Shown piece after piece: positions 44,018 through 50,856 of a DNA stretch of 64,000 bases. The position numbers and the translations under genes are program-made. The stretch covers positions 2,294,001-2,358,000 of the forward strand of contig NZ_CP192056.1 in NCBI RefSeq assembly GCF_050942215.1, in the 5' to 3' direction. Source of the DNA: Sphaerimonospora sp050942215 (GTDB taxonomy: Bacteria; Actinomycetota; Actinomycetes; Streptosporangiales; Streptosporangiaceae). The stretch's first letter is position 1; each line of letters starts with the position of its first letter. The notes below the pieces were generated by a model. The model was not told the origin of the DNA. It ran no database searches and worked only from the letters and a program-made list of their open reading frames with translations.

Positions 44018-46306
44018 CTACGCTTCGGTGGGCGTGAGCGTACGCCGCCAGGCGTCGTACCCGCCGATCAGGTCGGACACCTTCGCACGCCCCGTGTGCG
44101 TGAGCAGGCTGGCGGCGATCGCCGAGCGGGCGCCGCCGGCGCAGTAGACCACCACCGGCCGGTCGGCCGGGACCTCCGCCAGCCGTGCGGCGAGCTCGGC
44201 GAGCGGGATGTTGATCGACGTCTTGATGGCCCCGCCGGCGACCTCTCCCTCGTTGCGCACGTCGAGCAGCGTGGGCGGCTCCTGCCCGTTCAGCGCCTGC
44301 CGGAGTTCGGCCGCCGTGATCCGGGAGGCGTGGGCGATCTCGCCGGGCACGGTGAGGAAGGCGGCCTCCGGATCGCGCAGATGGCCGGTGACCGTGTCGA
44401 AGCCGATCCGGCCGAGGCGCGTCACGACCTCGTCCTCCCGGCCCTGCGGCGCGACCACGACGATCTCACTGCCGGGCGTGACGACCGTGCCGGCCCACTC
44501 GGCGAACCGGCCGTCGGCCGACACGTTGATCGAGCCCTGCAGATGGGCCAGCGCGAACTCGTGGGCGTCCCTGGCGTCGAGGACGACCGCGCCCGCCTCC
44601 CGCCTGGCCAGGACCTCCTCCACCGACAGCGAACGGACGCGTGCGCCGGTGTCGAACAGTTCGCGGTTCCTCCGGTTGAGGATGGCGTCGTAGCCGAAGT
44701 AGCCGGGCGCGGACGGCTGTCCCTCGGTGACGATGGCCAGGAACTCCTCCTCGGTCATCGGGGCGCAGGCGTAGTTGGTCAGCCGCTGCCGTCCGATCGT
44801 CGACCGCAGTTCGGTGGACAGGTTCTTGCCGCAGGCGGAGCCCGCACCGTGCGCGGGGAAGACCCGCACCTCGTCGTCCAGCGCCATCAGTTTGCGCTGG
44901 ACGCTGTCGTACAGCATCCGGCCGAGCTGGTCCGCCGTCATGCCGAGTGAGGCGAGCAGGTCCGGTCGGCCGACATCGCCGATGAACAGCGCGTCGCCGG
45001 TCAGCACGCCGTACGGCACCGCATCGCCCGCGTGCTCGTACACCAGCACGCTGATCGACTCGGGTGTGTGGCCGGGCGTCTCCATGATCTCCAGCACCAC
45101 GTCGCCGAGCTCGATCCGCTCGCCGTCGGCCAGCTTGCGGATGGGATACTCCGCCTCGGCCCGGCGGCCGTACCCGATCCAGGCTCCGGTGCGGTCGGCG
45201 AGCTCCAGGTGGCCCGCGATGAAGTCGGCGTGGAAATGGGTGTTGATCACTCCTTCGATCCGCAGGCCGTGCGCCTCGGCGTCGGCGACGTACTCGGCGA
45301 TGTCGCGCCTGGGGTCGACCACGACGGCGCGGCCGCTGCTCTCGTCGCCGATCAGGTACGACGCCTGCGAGAGGCAGTCCAGATAGTACTGCGTGAAAAT
45401 CATTTCGTTTCCTCCTGTGGGTGACGATCCGGATCGCGGCTGGAACCGGGCGTGGTCTTTCTGGTGACGTCTCCTGCGTGCGCGAAGCAGGTATGCGGCG
45501 GCGGCCGGCAGAGCGGCGGCGACCAGTGCGGCGGCGGCCCACGGAGAGCGGAGCAGCTCCGGTGGCGCCTGCCCGCTCAGTACGAAGGTGCCCATTACGA
45601 GCACGAACCAGCCGAATGCCTTGCGCAGGCGGTCGGCCTGGATCCGCCGGGCGAGTCGCCCGCCGGCGAGACCGCCGGCGACGGCGGCGGCGGTGAAGGA
45701 CAGTGCGATCGACCAGTCGACGGAGGTGGTCTGCAGGTAGCCGGCGAGGCCGGCGAACGACTTCATCGCGATGACGATCAGCGACGTGCCCACCGCCACA
45801 CTCATCGGCAGGCCGCCGAGGAGCACCAGCGCGGGAACGACCAGGAAGCCGCCGCCGGCGCCGACCAGGCCGGTGACCACGCCGACGATCACGCCCTCGG
45901 CCACCACGTGCGTGATCGGCGGATCCGTGCGTCCCGGGGCCCGCCGGGGTGTTCCGCTGTCGCGGATCATCGCGATCGCGGTGGCCGTCATCATCAGCGC
46001 GAACGCGGCGAGCAGCAGCGTCTCGGGCAGGTGCGGCCCGAGTAGGCCGCCGCCGTAGGCGCCCGCCATGCCGGCGGCGCCGAAGACGAGCCCGGTCCGC
46101 CACCGGACCCGCCCCGCCCTGGCATGCCCGATCGCGCTGACCGCGCTGGTCACCCCCACCACGAACAGGGACATGGCGATCGCCTGCTTGGCCGGGACGC
46201 CGGCGACGTAGACGAGCAGCGGCACGGTGAGGATCGACCCGCCGCCGCCGAACAGCCCGAGCGTCAGGCCGACCACCACAGCGGCGGCAAGGGTCACGAT
46301 GAGCAT
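44018..46306 (-). CDS. TauE/SafE permease fused in frame to persulfide dioxygenase-rhodanese
   Basis: One open frame of 762 residues with no stop between two normally separate proteins. Residues 1 to about 275 are a TauE/SafE anion permease (eight helices, GLTLGLFGGGGSILTVPLL, VVTGLVGAGGGFLVVPALV). From M302 a metallo-beta-lactamase persulfide dioxygenase starts (YLDCLSQASYLIGD, THFHADFIAGH, HTPESISV, GDALFIGDVGRPDL), then a rhodanese domain without catalytic Cys (VVAPQGRED), then a second rhodanese with VVYCAGGARSA. An AGGAGG lies just before the M302 codon (45403), so the dioxygenase may also be made separately. Together the parts oxidise persulfide to sulfite and export it. A CstR-type palindrome precedes the gene. 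Confidence 0.85.
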   Translation of the reverse strand: MLIVTLAAAVVVGLTLGLFGGGGSILTVPLLVYVAGVPAKQAIAMSLFVVGVTSAVSAIGHARAGRVRWRTGLVFGAAGMAGAYGGGLLGPHLPETLLLAAFALMMTATAIAMIRDSGTPRRAPGRTDPPITHVVAEGVIVGVVTGLVGAGGGFLVVPALVLLGGLPMSVAVGTSLIVIAMKSFAGLAGYLQTTSVDWSIALSFTAAAVAGGLAGGRLARRIQADRLRKAFGWFVLVMGTFVLSGQAPPELLRSPWAAAALVAAALPAAAAYLLRARRRRHQKDHARFQPRSGSSPTGGNEMIFTQYYLDCLSQASYLIGDESSGRAVVVDPRRDIAEYVADAEAHGLRIEGVINTHFHADFIAGHLELADRTGAWIGYGRRAEAEYPIRKLADGERIELGDVVLEIMETPGHTPESISVLVYEHAGDAVPYGVLTGDALFIGDVGRPDLLASLGMTADQLGRMLYDSVQRKLMALDDEVRVFPAHGAGSACGKNLSTELRSTIGRQRLTNYACAPMTEEEFLAIVTEGQPSAPGYFGYDAILNRRNRELFDTGARVRSLSVEEVLARREAGAVVLDARDAHEFALAHLQGSINVSADGRFAEWAGTVVTPGSEIVVVAPQGREDEVVTRLGRIGFDTVTGHLRDPEAAFLTVPGEIAHASRITAAELRQALNGQEPPTLLDVRNEGEVAGGAIKTSINIPLAELAARLAEVPADRPVVVYCAGGARSAIAASLLTHTGRAKVSDLIGGYDAWRRTLTPTEA

Positions 46307-46323
46307 GTCATTGCCTTTCCTGT

Positions 46324-46337
46324 TACCCCCGGGGGTA
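46324..46337 (-). promoter_or_regulatory. CstR-type operator before the TauE-persulfide dioxygenase gene
   Basis: A perfect palindrome TACCCCCGGGGGTA, 18 bases upstream of the ATG at 46306. It is the same as the site before the repressor gene at 47396, and of the TAxCCCC/GGGGxTA type bound by CsoR/CstR proteins. Confidence 0.8.
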
Positions 46338-46385
46338 TATGGGAGACAGACCGCCCCGCCGTATGGGACGGGAAGCGGGGTCGGG

Positions 46386-46976
46386 TCAGGCCCGGGGGCG
46401 GGCGGGTTCGGCGATGCAGGCCAGCGCCTCGGCGGCATCGGCCCGGCCGCGGTTGTAGGGCAGCCTGGACAGCAGCATGCCCATCGCACAGGTGTCCGTC
46501 ACGGAGGCGAAGACCAGGCCCGCGCCGATGAGGGCGCCCGCGAACCGCGCCCCCGGCAGCCACAGGTCGGCCACGATGGACGTCAGCACGAGGCCGCCGG
46601 CGACCAGGCGCACCTGACGCTCCAGGCTCCATTTCCGCCTGCCGCGGATGACCGGCGCCCCGGAGGCGATCCAGGAGTTCATCCCGCCGGACAGCACGAC
46701 CGTGTCCGGCAGTCCGGCCTCGCAGAGCCGCTGCCGCGCCTTGTCGGCGCGGTTGCCCGACTGGCAGATCAGCAGCAGCCGGCCGCCCGCGTCGGCGACG
46801 ATCCGGCGCAGGTGGACGTCCACCTGGTCGAGCGGCAGGTTGATCGCGCCGTCGATGTGCGCGGTCTCGAACTCGGCGGCGGTCCGTACGTCGACGACGA
46901 GCACGCCGGCATCGGACGCGATCATCGCGCGTGCCGTGGTGACATCGACGGTCGTGGGCGGAACATTCATGGTCAT
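46386..46976 (-). CDS. Rhodanese-DUF2892 membrane sulfurtransferase (YgaP-like)
   Basis: A 196-residue protein. The N-terminal rhodanese domain (about 8-112) has active Cys in LLICQSGNRADKA. Two C-terminal membrane helices with DUF2892 character follow (LVAGGLVLTSIVADLWL, GARFAGALIGAGLVFASV). E. coli YgaP has the same order and transfers sulfane sulfur at the inner membrane. GAGGA precedes ATG 46976. It sits between two CstR-type operators and belongs to the persulfide regulon. Confidence 0.88.
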   Translation of the reverse strand: MTMNVPPTTVDVTTARAMIASDAGVLVVDVRTAAEFETAHIDGAINLPLDQVDVHLRRIVADAGGRLLLICQSGNRADKARQRLCEAGLPDTVVLSGGMNSWIASGAPVIRGRRKWSLERQVRLVAGGLVLTSIVADLWLPGARFAGALIGAGLVFASVTDTCAMGMLLSRLPYNRGRADAAEALACIAEPARPRA

Positions 46977-46996
46977 CGGTTCCTCGCTCTAGCAGA

Positions 46997-47010
46997 TACC
47001 CCGGGGGGTA
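46997..47010 (-). promoter_or_regulatory. CstR-type operator before the rhodanese gene
   Basis: TACCCCGGGGGGTA (one base off the perfect palindrome), about 20 bases upstream of the rhodanese ATG. It is the second of three such sites in 1.1 kb. Confidence 0.75.
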
Positions 47011-47115
47011 TACGGAGGGCATGAAGCGGCCAAGGCCGCAGGGAGGGGGGATCGCTCCCGGGGCATGTGGAAGCCCCGGGAGTGGGTCGGTGTGGATCGG
47101 GGGAAGGAGGGTCGC

Positions 47116-47385
47116 CTACGCGAGCGCCAGGAACAGCTTCTCCAGCTCGGCCACGCTCATCGGGGCCTGCTCGCCGCGCTCCTGCGCGGCCTGGCAGTGC
47201 CGCAGGCCCGTCGCGACCAGCTTGAAGCCGGCCCGGTCGAGTGCCTTGGAGACCGCGGCGAGCTGGGTCAGCACCTTCGTGCAGTCCTCGCCCGCCTCGA
47301 TCATTCCGATCACCCCGGCGAGCTGGCCGTGCGCTCGCCGCAGTCGTGTCAGTGCGTCGCCGACCATGGCCTCGTTCAACTCCAT
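47116..47385 (-). CDS. cstR: CsoR-family repressor of the persulfide-sensing CstR type
   Basis: An 89-residue, all-helical DUF156 protein. The two sensing cysteines C35 (GEDCTKVL) and C64 (LRHCQ) are 29 residues apart as in CsoR and CstR. The residue four before the second Cys, which is the copper-ligand His in CsoR, is Gly60 here. That favours persulfide sensing (CstR) over copper sensing, as do the neighbouring rhodanese and persulfide dioxygenase. ATG 47385 gives the usual length; an upstream extension would run through the operator at 47396. Confidence 0.87.
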   Translation of the reverse strand: MELNEAMVGDALTRLRRAHGQLAGVIGMIEAGEDCTKVLTQLAAVSKALDRAGFKLVATGLRHCQAAQERGEQAPMSVAELEKLFLALA

Positions 47386-47395
47386 GGTCGTAATG

Positions 47396-47409
47396 TACCC
47401 CCGGGGGTA
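47396..47409 (-). promoter_or_regulatory. CstR autoregulatory operator
   Basis: A perfect palindrome TACCCCCGGGGGTA ending 11 bases before the repressor's ATG. It is identical to the site at 46324, so repressor and effector genes share control. Confidence 0.8.
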
Positions 47410-47647
47410 TCCAGATCGCAAACGCGAGGGCTGCCCTCAGCTTTGATCACCTGCTGCGACAGGCGAAAGGCGGTGGCCTCTCGCCTCCGCTCGAACCCAC
47501 AGCGCCTCACGGCGCAAACCGATTGCGGGACAGGGCCGATCACGGACAGACCTCTGTTCGGCTCGACGGCGAAGGGTTGCACCAGCGATGCGGCTTGTCT
47601 GAATGGGGTTTCCAGAACAGTGCTCTATCGTCTATCGTCGATTTTCG

Positions 47648-47986
47648 ATGAAGGAAGATGAGAAGGGTCCCCTGGCTCGGGACGAGGCCGAGGAGTACGC
47701 GAGCTGGTTCAAGGCGTTGGCGGACGCGACGCGGATCCAGATCGTGTCGCTGCTGGCCCGGCGGCGCGAGCCGATGAGCGTGGGCGAGATCGTGACCGCA
47801 TCTGGTGTGGGCCAGTCGACGGTCTCCCACCACCTGAAGCTCTTGGCCGAGGTGCGCTTCGTCCTCGTGGAGCGACGGGGCACCTCCGCCTTCTATCGAA
47901 TCAACGACGACTGCGTGAGCTGCTTCCCCACCGCCGCCGATGTGGTGATGGGCAACCCGGTCCCGGCCGCCCCCACCTGCGAGTGA
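47648..47986 (+). CDS. arsR: ArsR-family arsenic-responsive repressor (ArsR1)
   Basis: A 112-residue winged-helix repressor (WFKALADATRIQIVSLLARR; recognition helix VGQSTVSHHLKLL). Instead of the classical ELCVCDL it has a C-terminal CVSCFP pair in the wing/alpha5 region plus a terminal Cys, an atypical As(III) site seen in actinobacterial ArsRs next to arsM. ATG 47648 is preceded by direct CTATCGT repeats (about 47630-47645) that probably form its operator. It is 12 bases upstream of arsM and co-transcribed with it. Confidence 0.88.
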   Translation: MKEDEKGPLARDEAEEYASWFKALADATRIQIVSLLARRREPMSVGEIVTASGVGQSTVSHHLKLLAEVRFVLVERRGTSAFYRINDDCVSCFPTAADVVMGNPVPAAPTCE

Positions 47987-47998
47987 AGGAGAACCGCG

Positions 47999-49228
47999 AT
48001 GGCACACCACGAGGTCGTCGAGCGCTATTCGGAACTGGCCCGTGCCGCACTCACCGGAAAGATCATCGTGGATTGCGGAGCGGAGGAGTTCGAGCGGGGC
48101 TGCTTCGGCGCCGCGGGCTACGACGACACCGTCGGCCTCCCGGAGGGTGCGTTGCGCGCCAGTCTCGGATGTGGGAACCCGGTGGCCGTCGCCGAGCTGC
48201 ACGCCGGTGAAACAGTGCTCGACCTCGGCTCGGGCGGTGGTATCGACGTGCTGCTGTCGGCCCGCCGGGTCGGACTGTACGGCATGGTCTACGGGCTGGA
48301 CGCCAGTGCCGACATGCTCCGGCTGGCCCGCGCCAACGTAGAACAGGCGGGGGCGACCAATGTGGAGTTCCTGCACGGCGCCATCGAAGCCGTCCCACTG
48401 CCCGATCACGCGGTCGACGCCGTCATCTCCAACTGTGTGATCAACCTGTCGGACGACAAGGCCGCCGTCATGGCCGAGGCGTTCCGTGTCCTGCGCCCCG
48501 GCGGCCGGTTCGGCGTGAGCGATATGGTCACCAGCGGCCCGAACGATCCGGTACGCCGCCAGGCGGCCGAGCAGCAGGTGGGCTGCGTGGCCGGGTCTTT
48601 GACCGTCGAGGACTACCGCGACCTGCTGTGCCGGGCCGGGTTCGTCGGCGTCACGATCCGCCTGACCGCCGATCACGGCGACGGCGTGCACTCGGCCATC
48701 GTCCAGGCGACCAAGCCGGCCGTCGGTCCTGGCTTGGAGATCCGGCCGATGCGCGACAGCGACGCCGACCACGTGCTGGCCATCTATCAGGCGGGCTTGG
48801 ACACCGGGGATGCCGGCTTCGAGACGACCGCACCCAGCTGGGAGGGCTTCACCGCGGGCAGGCTGCCGTACCTGCGCTATGTCGCCGTCGACACCGAGAC
48901 CGGTGACGTGGCCGGCTGGATCGCCGCAAGCCCCGTCTCGGCCCGGCCGGTGTACGCGGGTGTCGTTGAGCACAGCATCTACGTCCATCCCCGCTGTCAG
49001 GCGCACGGCATCGGCCGGGCTCTGCTGGGCGCGTTCATCACCGCCAGCGAGGACGTCGGCGTCTGGACCGTTCAGACCGGTATCTTCCCCGAGAATTCAG
49101 CCAGCCTGTCCCTGCATCAAGCCCTCGGCTTCCGTCTCGTGGGCACCCGTGAGCGTGTCGGCCGCCGTCACGGCACCTGGCGCGACGTTCTGCTCCTGGA
49201 GCGCCGCAGTACGGTGGTCTGCCGCTGA
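47999..49228 (+). CDS. arsM: Arsenite methyltransferase fused to phosphinothricin-acetyltransferase-like GNAT (ArsM-ArsN)
   Basis: A 409-residue fusion. Residues 1-243 are ArsM: SAM loop LDLGSGGGID at 75-83, and conserved As-binding cysteines C146 (SNCVINL) and C196 (VGCVAG), with further C35 and C58. Residues about 247-405 are a GNAT of the phosphinothricin acetyltransferase/ArsN type (EIRPMRDSDADHVLAIY, VEHSIYVHPRCQAHGIGRAL, GFRLVGTRERVGRRHG). ArsM methylates arsenite. ArsN1 acetylates amino-arsenicals such as arsinothricin. One polypeptide would thus deal with both inorganic and organic arsenic. AAGGAGAA precedes ATG 47999. Confidence 0.9.
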   Translation: MAHHEVVERYSELARAALTGKIIVDCGAEEFERGCFGAAGYDDTVGLPEGALRASLGCGNPVAVAELHAGETVLDLGSGGGIDVLLSARRVGLYGMVYGLDASADMLRLARANVEQAGATNVEFLHGAIEAVPLPDHAVDAVISNCVINLSDDKAAVMAEAFRVLRPGGRFGVSDMVTSGPNDPVRRQAAEQQVGCVAGSLTVEDYRDLLCRAGFVGVTIRLTADHGDGVHSAIVQATKPAVGPGLEIRPMRDSDADHVLAIYQAGLDTGDAGFETTAPSWEGFTAGRLPYLRYVAVDTETGDVAGWIAASPVSARPVYAGVVEHSIYVHPRCQAHGIGRALLGAFITASEDVGVWTVQTGIFPENSASLSLHQALGFRLVGTRERVGRRHGTWRDVLLLERRSTVVCR

Positions 49229-49662
49229 AAACGCGTGCGTTTCCGGACAGGGGAACGGCGCGCGACGGGTGACGATGACACTCACTGTGGCCGGTGTGCC
49301 CAGTCCTCACCCGCTGACGTTCGGTTCGAAGGACGAGTCCCTTCGCTCGATCCCAGGTCGCCGAGGCCTGATCGCTCACTCCCGGGTCGAGTCGACAGAC
49401 CCTTGCCGTCGAAGCTGCTCGATGCTGATGCGTGTGCCATTGCGGACGGCGACGAGTGGCGACGTCGACGCGGGCCGACGGCTGGGGTGTGCCCGGCAAG
49501 CGTCCGACAGTCGCCAGGGAGGACCCGGTGTTGTGAGCCTGAGCCGGTTCGGGACGGTCCGGCGGCTTCTCGGCTCATTTTGGGATCACTCAGCGTTGTC
49601 GACGCTTCTCACGCCAGAGATGGGCTGTTGAGAGGAGTCGATCCTGATGATAGCTATGGTGT
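49229..49662. other. Intergenic region, no gene recognised
   Basis: 434 bases between arsM-arsN and the second arsR. Frames on both strands lack family resemblance or consistent codon use. Only the last 30 bases, AT-richer with ATGATAGCTATGG, look like the operator/promoter of the next gene, whose start is nearly leaderless. Confidence 0.5.
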
Positions 49663-50070
49663 ATGGTGAAAGAACTGGACGTCCGTCTCTTTGACGGCGA
49701 AGAGCTGTCGAATCGAGAACGAGCCCGGCGGCTCGTCCCCAAGCTCAAAGCACTGGCCGATGAAAACAGAGCGATCTTGGCCCTGCTGCTTGCCGAACGT
49801 CCACGTACGGTGAAGGAGTTGCAGGAGGCCACGGGCCTGAGCCAGACGCTCGTCAGCCACCATCTGCGACCTCTTCGTGAGGAAGCGCTCGTAAAGGTCG
49901 TGCCTCGCGGTCGTTCCAACGTCTACGCCCTCTGCTGTGAGGAACTCGGGACGCCGGTCCGCTGGCTCGCATCGTTGGCGGCTCTGACCCCAGAAGGGGC
50001 TCAGGCGTGCTGCCTGAGCGAGGAGGACCCAGATGTGTCTGGGACGGCGATCGCGGACCGCGATCTTTGA
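49663..50070 (+). CDS. ArsR-family regulator with vicinal cysteine pairs (ArsR2)
   Basis: A 135-residue winged-helix protein (LKALADENRAILALLLAERPRTV; recognition GLSQTLVSHHLRPL). It has two Cys-Cys pairs, ALCCEEL after the wing and QACCLSEE near the C-terminus, unlike the classic CVC motif of ArsR3 (60681). These pairs look like a thiol site for As(III) or for an organoarsenical. Starts ATG 49663 or GTG 49666. It is followed by a long regulatory region leading to a small Cys-Cys protein. It may control the biosynthetic genes. Confidence 0.85.
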   Translation: MVKELDVRLFDGEELSNRERARRLVPKLKALADENRAILALLLAERPRTVKELQEATGLSQTLVSHHLRPLREEALVKVVPRGRSNVYALCCEELGTPVRWLASLAALTPEGAQACCLSEEDPDVSGTAIADRDL

Positions 50071-50387
50071 TCGCGTCGCTGGGCGGTGAGCAGGCGCCGG
50101 CGAGATGATGTTTCTGTGCGAGAGCGGACGCCATTGAAGCGGGGCCTCGCTCAGGGACGCCTAGATGAGGATTGTGGCTGGTGGCTCACGCCGCATGCAG
50201 AGCGACCAGCAGAGGTCGACCGCGCTGTAACTCCGTGAGGCGAACGCCAGTATGAGAGCGTCCGGGACAGGCGGCGGTCCATGGTTCCAGGCTGACGTCA
50301 CCCATGTCGTCACCCTGTGGAGCCTCGAGCTGTCTGAGGCCGCATAGCCGCCAAAGGATCACCTGACCCTTGATTCAGCCTATGCGG
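50071..50387. other. Upstream region of the small Cys-Cys gene, with inverted repeat at the promoter
   Basis: 317 bases without a gene. An 8-bp inverted repeat, CCGCATAG (50340-50347) and CTATGCGG (50380-50387), ends exactly at the -35 box at 50388. It could be a terminator for arsR2 or an operator straddling the promoter. The rest shows nothing recognisable. Confidence 0.5.
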
Positions 50388-50416
50388 TTGACACCTGTAA
50401 ACACTGTTGATATTAA
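50388..50416 (+). promoter_or_regulatory. Strong sigma-70-type promoter
   Basis: TTGACA (50388-50393), a 17-base spacer, and TATTAA (50411-50416), in an AT-rich island (50385-50435). A short palindrome AACACTGTT lies in the spacer. This is the best consensus promoter in the window and drives transcription toward the small Cys-Cys gene, leaving a leader of about 140 bases. Confidence 0.7.
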
Positions 50417-50562
50417 TGAATTTAGTTCAGAGTTGGATGTCTGTCGGAATGGTCCTCCACCGCTCGTGTTTCGGCTCCTGACCTCCGTGAACCAGAGTGG
50501 TGCAGGTATCGACCGGATGGGTGAACCACGTCCGGTGACATCCCCGGTTTGGAGATGAGGAC

Positions 50563-50718
50563 ATGGCTAGAGGACTTCTCGGCAAGCTCTTCGGCGGCGG
50601 CCAGGAGGCAGCGCTGGACAGTTGCTGTGGTGCCGTCAATGTGGCACCCGAGGACGAAACATCCGAGAACGAGGCGCAGCAGCAGGTCCGCGTTACTGCG
50701 ACCGAGTCTTCCCAGTAG
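50563..50718 (+). CDS. Small vicinal-cysteine protein of the arsenic cluster
   Basis: A 51-residue protein too small for routine gene calling. The sequence starts MARGLLGKLFGGGQEA, an amphipathic helix, then DSCCGAVNV with a vicinal Cys pair (C21, C22), then an acidic/Gln-rich tail. GGAG and GAGG lie just upstream of the ATG, codon use is genome-like, and a near-consensus promoter is upstream. The CC pair is what As(III) binds. A metallochaperone, sensor or peptide precursor are possible roles, none proven. Transcription is convergent with the PiT gene, with an inverted repeat between. Confidence 0.75.
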   Translation: MARGLLGKLFGGGQEAALDSCCGAVNVAPEDETSENEAQQQVRVTATESSQ

Positions 50719-50777
50719 GGCCGGCCGAGCGGACTCGTGTTAATCCACATGCGGCTCGACGGGCGTCGTTCAGGAAG

Positions 50778-50838
50778 ACGCGGATCCAATCTCTACAGGC
50801 GGGACCTAGTGAAGATCGGCCTCTCCTTGGATCCGCGT
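50778..50838. repeat. 12-bp perfect inverted repeat between convergent genes
   Basis: ACGCGGATCCAA (50778-50789) and TTGGATCCGCGT (50827-50838), with a further partly matched GGAA outside each arm and a 37-base loop. It lies between the small Cys-Cys gene and the stop of the PiT gene; bidirectional terminator or a mobile-element scar. Confidence 0.65.
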
Positions 50839-50856
50839 TTCCGGCGGCTCTGGAGC

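Noticed and set aside
47116..47385. Copper-sensing CsoR
   Set aside because: The His ligand of the Cu site is Gly60, and all linked genes are sulfur/persulfide genes rather than copper exporters.
49235..49631. Plus-strand frame between arsM and arsR2
   Set aside because: No Shine-Dalgarno, mixed codon positions and no family resemblance; left as an unassigned gap.
47648..50070. Arsinothricin biosynthesis (arsQ-arsM-arsL type)
   Set aside because: No radical SAM ArsL/ArsQ homologues are visible; only the ArsN-like acetyltransferase domain relates to arsinothricin.
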